A DNA stretch of 64,000 nucleotides from G963556115 sp963675945 (GTDB lineage Bacteria; Planctomycetota; SZUA-567): the NCBI GenBank assembly GCA_963675945.1, contig OY780932.1:3658001-3722000 (forward strand), written 5' to 3'. The notes under the pieces were generated by a model, which did not search any database, was not told where the DNA came from, and saw only the letters and a list, made by a program, of their open reading frames with translations. The position numbers and the translations under genes were made by a program. The number at the start of each line of letters is the position of its first letter. Position 1 is the first letter of the stretch. Below, piece by piece: positions 7,101 through 15,687 of the stretch.

Positions 7101-9635
7101 ATGCCTATGATCGTTGCGAATAATTTGAATGCCCTGTCAACGGGCATTGCACTCGAAAAGAACAATGCAAAACTCGGAGTCTCTTTAGAGAGACTATCAA
7201 CCGGTTACAAAATCAATTCAGGAAAAGACGACCCTTCAGGTCTGGTTATCAGTGAACAACTGCGTGCCCAGAATGCCGGTCTGGAAAGAGCGGTACAGAA
7301 TACTCAAGAAGCCAACAATGTTCTGGGTATTGCCGAGGGTGCTCTCAACGAGATGAATAATATTCTCGCCAAGATGCGTCAACTCGCTGTCCATGCTGCC
7401 AATAACGGTGTTACCAGCCCCGAGCAGGTAGCCGCAGACCAGGCAGAAGTAGACAGTTCTGTACAGACACTTGACCGTATTGCCCGTACCACTAAATTCT
7501 CAGATCAATTTCTGCTCAACGGCAACAAAGAGCTCAGCTACGACTCATCTGTGCAGATCAGTGACTCCAATGACCACAAACTGGTAAATGAAGATCTCTC
7601 AGATATCAAGCAGATATTCAAAAAGAACGACTTCAAGCTAAATATCAGTTTCTCAGGCTCTGAAGAATCCGGAACTTCACTCAAGGAGAACGGCAATGAA
7701 GCACAGAAGGGTTACTTTGAAATAACCAAGGGCAAATCCTCAGCCACCGAACTGACTACCGGCAAGACCGGCACCGACGCCTCAAAGAACTATACCTTGT
7801 CTGCAGATCAGGCTTTTACTATCTCCGGCAACAACGGCAGCAGATATCTGTCGTTCGCGCAGGGCACACATATCGGCGAGATGGCAACTTCAATCAACAG
7901 TGTTGCCGACTCTACCGGGGTTGAAGCCACCCTTATTTATGATTCAACAGCAACCGTTACGGAGAAAGCCAGTGCCGGCACGCAGAACATTGGCACTACC
8001 GCTCATGCTTCAGGCAGTGCCGATGTCTTCAATGTCAACTCACTGGGTGAGATAACCACCGCCGGAGCGACATCTATCAGTGTTGGTGACGCTTCAAAGA
8101 TCAAACTCGGTCAGAATGTTGACGGCTACGGCCGGGTCTACCTCAAGATGATCGATGATGATTCTTACGAGATCTACAAAGACTCAAGTATGACTATGAA
8201 GGTTGCAGAGGGTGACATCGCCTCCAACACCTCTACTATCTCAGCTGCGAACAACTCAGATCTCAGCGGTATTACCCTGACCTTCTCCTCAGATGTTGCA
8301 GCAGGAATGAGTTCAGTAATCCAGCTCGGTATAATGCAGGAAGATACCAGCCTCTCAGCTATCGGTACCGATACCCTGAATTTTGAGAATCTCTCAAATG
8401 CCGCACTGACCGGTGGTTCAACCTCACAGTTTGTAAACTCCGGCTCATATCTGAGTGGTATCAAGCTCGGAGAGAACACCGATGAGACCGGCAAGCTGTA
8501 TGTCAAAGCCACCCTTATGGACAAAACTGGCGGCAGCACCGATCAGTCTCAGATCTTTATTTATAATGATTCCCGGATGCGTGATGAAGACTTGGTTGCC
8601 CAGTCTGACAAGGTCGATCTGACAACCGACTCAACCAATGGTAACGCAATCAGAATCTACGGCACCTCTACCGCCACCGCTGGCGAGACCTCCGGTCTCT
8701 ATGGCACCCTGAACTTCAATATGGCCACCTCTACCCAGGACATTGAATTCACCACTACTATCAGTGCTGAGAATCTGGGGTTGCGTATCAGTGCTCAGGA
8801 TTACGGTGCGGATAATTTTGTCAAGGTCAATGTCGATCAGGGTTCTATCTTCAGTACTTACAACGAGCAGAATGAAGCAGAGCTCGTAGGTACTGGCGAG
8901 GAAGAGACAAATTACGGACGGGATGCCACAATTTCACTCAATGGACAAGAGTTGAAACTAGACGGGATATCAGGTGAAGTCGCGAATTTGGATACCGCAG
9001 CAACACTTGTAATGAATGAAGGTACACTGGGATGTACAACTGTAGCGGCAGTTGGTTATGACGAAGGTTCCTGGGGCGCAAGAGCTTACCGCATGGCATA
9101 TTCTACCGACAACTATATCAACCATGCAATCAAGAGCACTACCGAATCACTCGGCGACTGGGCTGGCGGCATGCAGTTCCAGCTCGGCGAAGGTGCTGGC
9201 GACCAGGAAAGAACTGTTCTATCCCTCAAGGATGTTACGGCAACCGAACTGGGCAAGACCTCGATAACCGATAAATTTGGCGGCAATATCGACACCACCA
9301 AGACCCTCTCCATCAACGATCTGCTCAGTGGTGGTCTGGCAAGTCTCGGCGAAGATCCGGTAAAAGCGCTGGAGATTATCGATCAAGCAATTGATGATGT
9401 CTCCAACCTCCGCGCCGATATCGGTGCTTTCCAGTCGAACATGCTCGAGACCAATGTCAGCAGTCTGAGTGTCGCGATTGAGAATATCACCAAGACCGAG
9501 AGTTACATCCGGGATGCAGATATGGCCAAGGAATCAACCGAGTTCACCTCCAACCAGATCATGGTTCAGGCAGGCACCTCAATGCTCTCCCAGGCCAACG
9601 CCCTGCAACAGAATGCCCTGTCACTTATCGGCTAA
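7101..9635 (+). CDS. fliC: Flagellin, very large (844 aa)
   Basis: 844 aa, versus about 270-500 aa for common flagellins. The N-terminal D0/D1 part (about 1-150: IVANNLNALSTG, LSTGYKINSGKDDPSGLVIS, RQLAVHAANNG) and C-terminal D1/D0 part (about 755-844: IDQAIDDVSNLRADIGAFQ, SYIRDADMAKESTEF, GTSMLSQANALQQNAL) are canonical. The roughly 600 residues between form the surface-exposed variable region, rich in Ser, Thr, Gly and Asp, with many possible O-glycosylation sites. It forms the flagellar filament after export by the type III apparatus. Start ATG with GGAGGA 8 bases before. The upstream sigma-28 promoter and leader, downstream flaG and two SPINDLY-type glycosyltransferases make a coherent filament island. 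Confidence 0.97.
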   Translation: MPMIVANNLNALSTGIALEKNNAKLGVSLERLSTGYKINSGKDDPSGLVISEQLRAQNAGLERAVQNTQEANNVLGIAEGALNEMNNILAKMRQLAVHAANNGVTSPEQVAADQAEVDSSVQTLDRIARTTKFSDQFLLNGNKELSYDSSVQISDSNDHKLVNEDLSDIKQIFKKNDFKLNISFSGSEESGTSLKENGNEAQKGYFEITKGKSSATELTTGKTGTDASKNYTLSADQAFTISGNNGSRYLSFAQGTHIGEMATSINSVADSTGVEATLIYDSTATVTEKASAGTQNIGTTAHASGSADVFNVNSLGEITTAGATSISVGDASKIKLGQNVDGYGRVYLKMIDDDSYEIYKDSSMTMKVAEGDIASNTSTISAANNSDLSGITLTFSSDVAAGMSSVIQLGIMQEDTSLSAIGTDTLNFENLSNAALTGGSTSQFVNSGSYLSGIKLGENTDETGKLYVKATLMDKTGGSTDQSQIFIYNDSRMRDEDLVAQSDKVDLTTDSTNGNAIRIYGTSTATAGETSGLYGTLNFNMATSTQDIEFTTTISAENLGLRISAQDYGADNFVKVNVDQGSIFSTYNEQNEAELVGTGEEETNYGRDATISLNGQELKLDGISGEVANLDTAATLVMNEGTLGCTTVAAVGYDEGSWGARAYRMAYSTDNYINHAIKSTTESLGDWAGGMQFQLGEGAGDQERTVLSLKDVTATELGKTSITDKFGGNIDTTKTLSINDLLSGGLASLGEDPVKALEIIDQAIDDVSNLRADIGAFQSNMLETNVSSLSVAIENITKTESYIRDADMAKESTEFTSNQIMVQAGTSMLSQANALQQNALSLIG

Positions 9636-9685
9636 TCCCGAGTACCACTTAGTAGCATAAGATTGTTGTAAATAGTACATAGGCT

Positions 9686-9731
9686 GAAGGGTTCGGGGAG
9701 CAGGACGTGCAACCTTCTCTTTGAACCCTTC
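9686..9731 (+). terminator. Intercistronic hairpin between flagellin and flaG
   Basis: GAAGGGTTC (9686-9694) and GAACCCTTC (9723-9731) form a perfect 9-bp stem followed by TTATCT. The weak U-tract suggests partial termination or 3'-end protection of the abundant flagellin mRNA, with reduced read-through to flaG. Confidence 0.55.
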
Positions 9732-9776
9732 TTATCTGTCAGTGTCACTACAGAGTTTTTTAAGGAAGCAACCAAA

Positions 9777-10235
9777 ATGACTACCCTAGCCTTGAATGAA
9801 ATAAGTAATCTCATACCGCTCAGTCATTCCCCTTCTGGAGAAAGTCGCGCAGAATCAGCGCTCAAAAAACTCTCCTCACCGCAGCGAGTGGCGCAACAGC
9901 AGCAGAACAGTGAAATTGTAGCTCATGTCACCGAAGCCAGAGAGATTGCCAAATCTACCGAAGCGAACTTCCAGAGTATCAAGACCGATACCCATGAACG
10001 ACACGCCATGGTAATTGACAGCCTACTCCAGACCAATATCAAATTTTCTACCGACGGCGAGAGTAAGATTTGTTATATCGAAGTTACAGATGAGAAGACC
10101 AACGAGCTCCTGCGTACCATTCCGAGTGAAGCGATGCGCAGTGTACTCGCAGAGATACATGAAAATATAGAGAGTGTCTTGAATGAAAATATCGAAAACA
10201 GCAACAGCGGCAAATTGCTGGAAATGAGCAGTTAA
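9777..10235 (+). CDS. flaG: FlaG family protein
   Basis: 152 aa. The C-terminal half carries the FlaG core: NIKFSTDGESKICYIEVTDEKTNELLRTIPSEAMRSVL in order, like the F-x-V-D-x-x-x-x-x-x-V-x-V-x-D-x-x-T-x-E-x-I-R-x-I-P pattern of the family. The N-terminal half is Ser/Gln-rich and poorly ordered. FlaG proteins influence filament length; the mechanism is not settled. It lies 141 bases after flagellin with a hairpin in between, has AAGGAAG before its ATG, and is closed by a strong terminator. Confidence 0.88.
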   Translation: MTTLALNEISNLIPLSHSPSGESRAESALKKLSSPQRVAQQQQNSEIVAHVTEAREIAKSTEANFQSIKTDTHERHAMVIDSLLQTNIKFSTDGESKICYIEVTDEKTNELLRTIPSEAMRSVLAEIHENIESVLNENIENSNSGKLLEMSS

Positions 10236-10268
10236 CCCTTCATACCACTTACACCCCACCTCAACTCC

Positions 10269-10307
10269 CCCTGGTATTGCCCAACCAATACCAGGGTTTC
10301 ATTTTTA
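10269..10307 (+). terminator. Strong intrinsic terminator after flaG
   Basis: CCCTGGTATTG (10269-10279) pairs perfectly with CAATACCAGGG (10286-10296) around a 6-nt loop, followed by TTTCATTTTTATT. It separates the flagellin-flaG unit from the glycosyltransferase operon. Confidence 0.92.
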
Positions 10308-10405
10308 TTGGTATTCATCCGTTTTAAGTTGATAATACCCTGCGAATATGTAAACTATAACTTGATAGTTGATTATATAAAGTTAACAGGGCGAACAGGA
10401 TAATA

Positions 10406-13099
10406 ATGGCTAACAAACGCAAGATGACCGGCAAAGATCGTCGGCAGAAAAAATTGAAGAAGAATCAGAAAGAGCAGAGACAGTTAGCAGAGCTGCAGTT
10501 CGGCTCCTCAGAATCGGCTCTGCTCAACCAAGGTATGCAAGCGCAGGTCAATCACGACCTGCAGAAGGCCGAAGAATGTTATAACGCGATACTTGCCCAG
10601 AACCCACAACACCCACAAGCGCTCCTGCAAATCGGAACTTTGTATTATACCCGTAAAGACCTCAACACCGCCGCCGAGTATATGCAGCGAGCTCATCAGT
10701 ACGGACTTGATGATGAGAGTTATTATATCAACTACGGCCTGGTCTGCGAAAAACTCTGTAAGGATCAAGAAGCGGAGGACTGCTACAATAAGGCGATCGT
10801 TATCAAACCCGATGCCCACCAAGTATACTTTAACAAGGGGCTACTCCTGTACAGACAGTTCCGCTTTGCCGAATCAATAGAGTGCTTCAGCAAGGCCAAT
10901 GAATTAGATCCAGGCAACTGGCTTACCGAATTCCAGCTCGCCTGCTCACTTCAGGAGTGTAAACGTTTTGACGAATCCTTGGAGTTCTTCTATAAGGCCG
11001 AGCAGAAGAATCCCGAAAATCCCAGGATTACCTGCGGTATAGGTATGTCACTACTACGCAAATACAAGTATAAGGAAGCTCTAAGTTACGTCGAACGTGC
11101 GGTAAACAAAGAACCGAACAATCCGATCTTTCTCTTTAATTACGCCTTTGCACTGAAAGAGAACGGCGAGAAGATAAAAGCCAAAGCCGCCTTCGAACAA
11201 GCGCTTAAAATAGACCCCGATAATATCGAAGCTCTCCTTGGCCTGGGCAGACTCCTCACCGAGATGGGCGATTATGACTCCTGCCGCAAGCTCTTTCAAA
11301 AAGCTATTGAGCTCAAACCTGATTACTACGCACCTTACGCCTCTATGGGAATAAGTTATTATAAGACCAGTGCCCGGGATTCGGTCAAATGGTTTGACAA
11401 AGCCCTCGAACTCAACCCTGAAGCCGATGATGTCTACTCTCTCAGAGGCTACGCCCTGAATGTACTCGGTGATACCGAGGAAGCTGAGAAATCCCTGCGT
11501 AAGGCCATCTCGATCCGCCCCGACCACTCCGATTACCACCAGAATCTAGCCAATGTACTGGTCGTCGAGAGTAAGATCACAGAGGCGCTGGAACATAGCA
11601 AGCACGCGATTGAGCTCAACCCCAACAATTTCCTGGCTTTCAGTAACCTGCTCCTCTATATGCACTATACCCCACTTTCCAGTCGCAGCGATATCTGGGA
11701 GCTGCATCAGACCTACTCGCAGATGTTCGAGCCGAAGAACCTCCAGCTCCGTCCTTATCTCACCGAGCCGCGAAGAGACCGAAAAATCCGTATCGGAATA
11801 GTATCCAGCGATCTGCGTCGTCACTCTGTAGCCTACTTTATCGAGCCCCTGCTCGCCAATATAGATCATAATAACTTTGAGTATTATTGTTACGCCAACG
11901 TCAAGGTCCCAGATAAATACTCCCAAAGAATTGCCAATTTCTCCACCAAATGGCAGAGCATTCTCCAACTCTCAGATATCGAAGCGGCAGAGCTGATACG
12001 CCGGGACAAAATTGACATTCTTATCGATCTGGGCGGACACACCGCTGATAATCGCCTCCAGATATTCTGCCTCAAACCTGCACCGCTGCAGGTATCCTGG
12101 CTCGGCTATCCAGACACAACCGGACTACAAGCCATGGACTACCGAATAGCCGACGAATATACCGAACCCGAAGGTGCTGAAAAATACTCTTCCGAAAAGC
12201 TGATCAGGCTTCCCGGCGGTTTCCACTGCTACAGCGCCTTCATCGACTCTCCCGAGGTTGTGCCACCGCCCTCGCTGAAACAGGGCTACGTCACCTTTGG
12301 TTCCTTCAACAATTTTGCCAAATGCAGCCCCGAGACCATCTTCCTCTGGAGCGAGATCCTCAAGAATGTGCCGGGGAGCAAGATGATTCTCAAAGCCCTT
12401 AGTCTAGGTGACAAGTATGTCCAGGAGCTGGCCTACAAGAGCTTTGAATCTTTCGGTATCGAACGTGAACGCATTACCATGATCCCGCGCACCAAAGGAC
12501 TGCGTGAACACTTTGAAAACTATAATAGCATTGATATCGCCCTCGACACCTACCCCTATAACGGCACTACCACCACCTGCGAAGCAATGTGGATGGGACT
12601 ACCGGTAGTCAGCTTTTACGGGCCGAATCACGCCTCCCGGGTAGGTCTGAGCCTACTCAGCCATATCGGCTTGCAGCAGCTCGCCGCCAGTACTCCGGAA
12701 GAGTATGTCAACAAGGCTGTCGCCTTGGCGGCGGAGATTGATATCCGTACTGAACTCCGTACCACCATGCGGCAGCGCCTAGTTAACAGCCCCATCCTGA
12801 ATGCCGACCATTTCGCCCGTAAATTCGAAGCCGCCATGAGTGCTATCTGGAATATCTATTGTGAGTCACCTACCGGCAATCACCAACCACAACCGGAAGC
12901 AAAACCCAATCTGAGCTTCAAACTGAATATGCCGCCAAGCGACGCCGCTACTCCGAGTGCATCCACGCCCACCCAACCAGCCCCGGAAGCTCCAGAGGAG
13001 AGTAAATTCAAACTAAACTTCGGCTCTACTCCGCCTACACCCGCCGCCCCCACTACCGAGCAGGATCCTCCTGCAAGCGGTTTCAAGCTCAAGTTTTAA
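10406..13099 (+). CDS. TPR-SPINDLY O-GlcNAc-transferase-like protein (GT41) with FKLNF-repeat tail
   Basis: 897 aa. A Lys/Arg-rich start (ANKRKMTGKDRRQKKLKK) is followed by about eleven tetratricopeptide repeats (about 35-425), then the GT41/SPINDLY catalytic region (about 455-815). Catalytic landmarks: H473 in SDLRRHSVAYF, equivalent to the active-site His of OGT; DLGGHTADNRLQIF; QVSWLGYPDTTGL; FNNFAKCSPET with the UDP-binding Lys; LDTYPYNGTTTTCEAMWMG. The enzyme class moves GlcNAc from UDP-GlcNAc onto Ser/Thr in the cytoplasm; flagellin is the likely acceptor from position. The last ~75 residues are a Pro/Ala/Thr linker with three copies of F-K-L-[NK]-[FM], the last at the very C-terminus; its paralogue lacks this tail. 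Nine bases separate it from that paralogue. Confidence 0.9.
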   Translation: MANKRKMTGKDRRQKKLKKNQKEQRQLAELQFGSSESALLNQGMQAQVNHDLQKAEECYNAILAQNPQHPQALLQIGTLYYTRKDLNTAAEYMQRAHQYGLDDESYYINYGLVCEKLCKDQEAEDCYNKAIVIKPDAHQVYFNKGLLLYRQFRFAESIECFSKANELDPGNWLTEFQLACSLQECKRFDESLEFFYKAEQKNPENPRITCGIGMSLLRKYKYKEALSYVERAVNKEPNNPIFLFNYAFALKENGEKIKAKAAFEQALKIDPDNIEALLGLGRLLTEMGDYDSCRKLFQKAIELKPDYYAPYASMGISYYKTSARDSVKWFDKALELNPEADDVYSLRGYALNVLGDTEEAEKSLRKAISIRPDHSDYHQNLANVLVVESKITEALEHSKHAIELNPNNFLAFSNLLLYMHYTPLSSRSDIWELHQTYSQMFEPKNLQLRPYLTEPRRDRKIRIGIVSSDLRRHSVAYFIEPLLANIDHNNFEYYCYANVKVPDKYSQRIANFSTKWQSILQLSDIEAAELIRRDKIDILIDLGGHTADNRLQIFCLKPAPLQVSWLGYPDTTGLQAMDYRIADEYTEPEGAEKYSSEKLIRLPGGFHCYSAFIDSPEVVPPPSLKQGYVTFGSFNNFAKCSPETIFLWSEILKNVPGSKMILKALSLGDKYVQELAYKSFESFGIERERITMIPRTKGLREHFENYNSIDIALDTYPYNGTTTTCEAMWMGLPVVSFYGPNHASRVGLSLLSHIGLQQLAASTPEEYVNKAVALAAEIDIRTELRTTMRQRLVNSPILNADHFARKFEAAMSAIWNIYCESPTGNHQPQPEAKPNLSFKLNMPPSDAATPSASTPTQPAPEAPEESKFKLNFGSTPPTPAAPTTEQDPPASGFKLKF

Positions 13100-13108
13100 G
13101 GATGAATA

Positions 13109-15379
13109 ATGGACAAAGGATTATCTTCTCTACTCCATAACGCCCTCACGCTACACCAACAAGGGCATATTGAGCAAGCACTGGAGCTATACACCCAGGC
13201 TCTCACCGCTTATCCGCCGGATAACGAAGTCTTGCTCTTCAGTGCCATTGCCTTCTGCCAGGTGCAGAATTATTCCCGAGCAGTAGAGCTCTTTGCCCAG
13301 ATCGATCCAACCCACGTAGCAGCAAATCCAAGTTATCATATTAACTATGGACTGGCTCTGAGTGAAACCGGAGATCTTGGACACGCGATAGAACGACTTG
13401 AAGCCGGTGGTAAACTCGATCCCACCGCCTTTGAAGTACACTTTAATTTGGGAAGGTGTTATTACCGACTACGTAAACTGAAAGAAGCACACACCTGTTT
13501 CGTCCAGGCGCTGCAGCAACTCCCCTCCGACCCTCAGGCACTGGCCTATCAAGGAGCCGTGCAAGTTGAGAGCGGCGACTATACATCTGGACTGGAATTG
13601 CTCAAAAGTGCCTTTACTCTCGGTGGCGAGACCACCTTTCTCCGGTGCAATACCGCCCTCGCCTTTGAACGGCGCGGCGAACTTGAGGAAGCGCAGCAAC
13701 AATATGAACGAGCTCTGGCTTTAAGCACAACCAACACCGCCGCCAGACTCGGCTTGAGCCGAACCCTGGCTCTGCAAGGAAATTACCAGCAAGCCGCCGG
13801 CATCCTCAAAGCTGCCCGGGACTACCTCTCTGGAAAAGACCTGGCAATTATCGAGTGCAACCTCAGTACCATAGCCCATCTCCAAAGTGATAATGACCAG
13901 GCAGAGGTATATGCGGCTAAAGCCCTTGAACTCAATCCCGACTCAGCCGAAGCCGCCGGACTTCTGGGACTGGCCTACAGCAATACCAACCGTGCTCTTG
14001 CCGCGGTAAGCCTCTTCAAACGGGCGACAGAGGTAGCCGTCCCCAATCCCATGCACCTCATCAATATGAGCAAGAATTATACGTCTATCGGCATGCCCAA
14101 AGAAGCCATTACTGCCGCCCAACGAGCTTACGCTCTGGATACCGCCAGTGCCGATGCCTTCAGCAGTCTACTGCTATATTTGCACTACCCCAGCGATATC
14201 GAGCGCAGCGATATTACTGAGCTGCATCTAGACTATGGCCGAGTCTTTGGCCAGCAGCACACAACCGTGCAGAACAACCGCGTAAACAGCTCCGCCGAAC
14301 GCCCGCGACTCGGCTTTATCTCCGGTGATTTCTGTGTTCACCCTATTCAGTTCTTTTTCGAGCCCCTGCTCAAAGAAGCAGCGCTGGATAACCGTATTGA
14401 TATATTTCTCTACTCCAACACACCCAAAAAAGATCAGGTTACCCAACGTTATATAAGCTATGTCACCAAGTTCGTCGACATTAGACCGCTAAACGACACT
14501 GCCGCCTGCCAGCTTATTGCCGCAGATAATCTAAACGCCCTTATCGACCTATCCGGGCATACTAATAATAACCGCCTCGGCATACTAGCAGCCAAACCGG
14601 CAAAAAAACAACTAACCTATCTAGGCTACCCCGACACAACCGGACTGCAGGAGATTGATTACCGTATCACCGATAATTACGCCGATCCAGCTGGCAGTGA
14701 GGAACAGTATTCTGAAGAACTACTCAGGCTGGAGGACTGTTTTCTTACCTACCTGCCTCCCGTTTATCCAGAACCTAGAACTAAAGATTCTGCCGAGATT
14801 GTCTTCGGTTCCTTCAACAACATCGCCAAGATCAGTGACGTAACAATCCAAGCCTGGTCAGAGATCCTCAAGCAGGTACCCCAGAGCAAGCTCTTTCTCA
14901 AATGTCACGGTCTGAGCGAGACCGACCTCGACCAGATTCTTACTCCCCGTTTTAACGCCTATGAAGTAAAGAGAGAGCGACTCATATATGCAAGTAGACA
15001 ACCAGACTTTCAGCAGCACCTGGAGCTCTACAACCGAATTGATATAGCCCTCGACACCTTCCCTTATAACGGGACAACCACAACTTTCGAAGCCCTGCTA
15101 ATGGGTCGTCCAGTAATAACTCGCTGCACAAATTCACACGTCAGCTCTGTCGGCCAAAGTATCATGCAAAATCTTAAAAAACCTGAATTTATAGCACATA
15201 GTTTTAATGAATATGTAAAACAAGCCGTCCTTCTGGCTCAAGACACCCAGAGAATTACCAGACTACACCAGACTCTCAGCAAAAGTCTATTACAGTCGAC
15301 ATTATGTAACAACAAAGCATTTTATAAAAAATTTATTGCAGCTCTCACCAAAATGAAGATAATCTTCAGTAATAATTGA
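13109..15379 (+). CDS. Second TPR-SPINDLY O-GlcNAc-transferase-like protein (GT41)
   Basis: 756 aa, a diverged paralogue of the preceding gene. Tetratricopeptide repeats occupy about residues 5-370; the GT41 region begins near 395 with SGDFCVHPIQFFFEPLL (H411 as catalytic His), then DLSGHTNNNRLGIL, YLGYPDTTGLQEIDYR, SFNNIAKISDVTI with the conserved Lys, and LDTFPYNGTTTTFEALLMG near 646. All main GT41 motifs are kept, so both copies look active and may use different sites or acceptors. It starts 9 bases after the first copy with AAGGATG before ATG and is followed 24 bases later by a small zinc-ribbon membrane protein. Lacks the FKLNF tail. Flagellin modification is inferred from the neighbourhood. 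Confidence 0.9.
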   Translation: MDKGLSSLLHNALTLHQQGHIEQALELYTQALTAYPPDNEVLLFSAIAFCQVQNYSRAVELFAQIDPTHVAANPSYHINYGLALSETGDLGHAIERLEAGGKLDPTAFEVHFNLGRCYYRLRKLKEAHTCFVQALQQLPSDPQALAYQGAVQVESGDYTSGLELLKSAFTLGGETTFLRCNTALAFERRGELEEAQQQYERALALSTTNTAARLGLSRTLALQGNYQQAAGILKAARDYLSGKDLAIIECNLSTIAHLQSDNDQAEVYAAKALELNPDSAEAAGLLGLAYSNTNRALAAVSLFKRATEVAVPNPMHLINMSKNYTSIGMPKEAITAAQRAYALDTASADAFSSLLLYLHYPSDIERSDITELHLDYGRVFGQQHTTVQNNRVNSSAERPRLGFISGDFCVHPIQFFFEPLLKEAALDNRIDIFLYSNTPKKDQVTQRYISYVTKFVDIRPLNDTAACQLIAADNLNALIDLSGHTNNNRLGILAAKPAKKQLTYLGYPDTTGLQEIDYRITDNYADPAGSEEQYSEELLRLEDCFLTYLPPVYPEPRTKDSAEIVFGSFNNIAKISDVTIQAWSEILKQVPQSKLFLKCHGLSETDLDQILTPRFNAYEVKRERLIYASRQPDFQQHLELYNRIDIALDTFPYNGTTTTFEALLMGRPVITRCTNSHVSSVGQSIMQNLKKPEFIAHSFNEYVKQAVLLAQDTQRITRLHQTLSKSLLQSTLCNNKAFYKKFIAALTKMKIIFSNN

Positions 15380-15403
15380 TTTTTGTTATCAGGAGTAACA
15401 ATT

Positions 15404-15670
15404 TTGAGTAGCAATAGAGACAATGGCATAAAATGCTGTAAAGAATGTGGTACCAGCATGTTGTCTGGTTCTGGAGATTTGTGTGAAGCCTGCAAAGCCA
15501 AGAAGACCCGAACGCAGTATCTAGAATTACTGAAAGCCGAAGAGCATATCAAGAAGGATGCCGACTGGCTGAAAAATTACTCTGGCTGGACAACTATTTT
15601 AGTCATACCTATTATTATAATAATTCTGGTAGCATTCTTTTATGCATTATCAATGTTTACTAATAATTAA
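15404..15670 (+). CDS. Small zinc-ribbon plus transmembrane protein, unknown function
   Basis: 88 aa from TTG 15404, chosen because AGGAG sits 8 bases before it; an earlier in-frame TTG at 15383 has no ribosome site. An N-terminal CCKECG...CEAC pair of Cys knuckles (CxxC-x12-CxxC) suggests a zinc ribbon; a charged helix (ELLKAEEHIKKDADWLKN) follows; a single transmembrane segment (TTILVIPIIIIILVAFFYAL) sits near the C-terminus. I do not recognise a named family. It lies between the second glycosyltransferase and nadC with short gaps, so it is read with them. Confidence 0.7.
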   Translation: MSSNRDNGIKCCKECGTSMLSGSGDLCEACKAKKTRTQYLELLKAEEHIKKDADWLKNYSGWTTILVIPIIIIILVAFFYALSMFTNN

Positions 15671-15687
15671 TATTTAAGGGAGAATTC

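Noticed and set aside
10371..10404. Sigma-28-like TAAAGTTA with a GATAA downstream, just before the first GT41 gene
   Set aside because: The -10 part would overlap the ribosome site and initiation would fall at or after the ATG, so it cannot serve this gene; only one box fits well.
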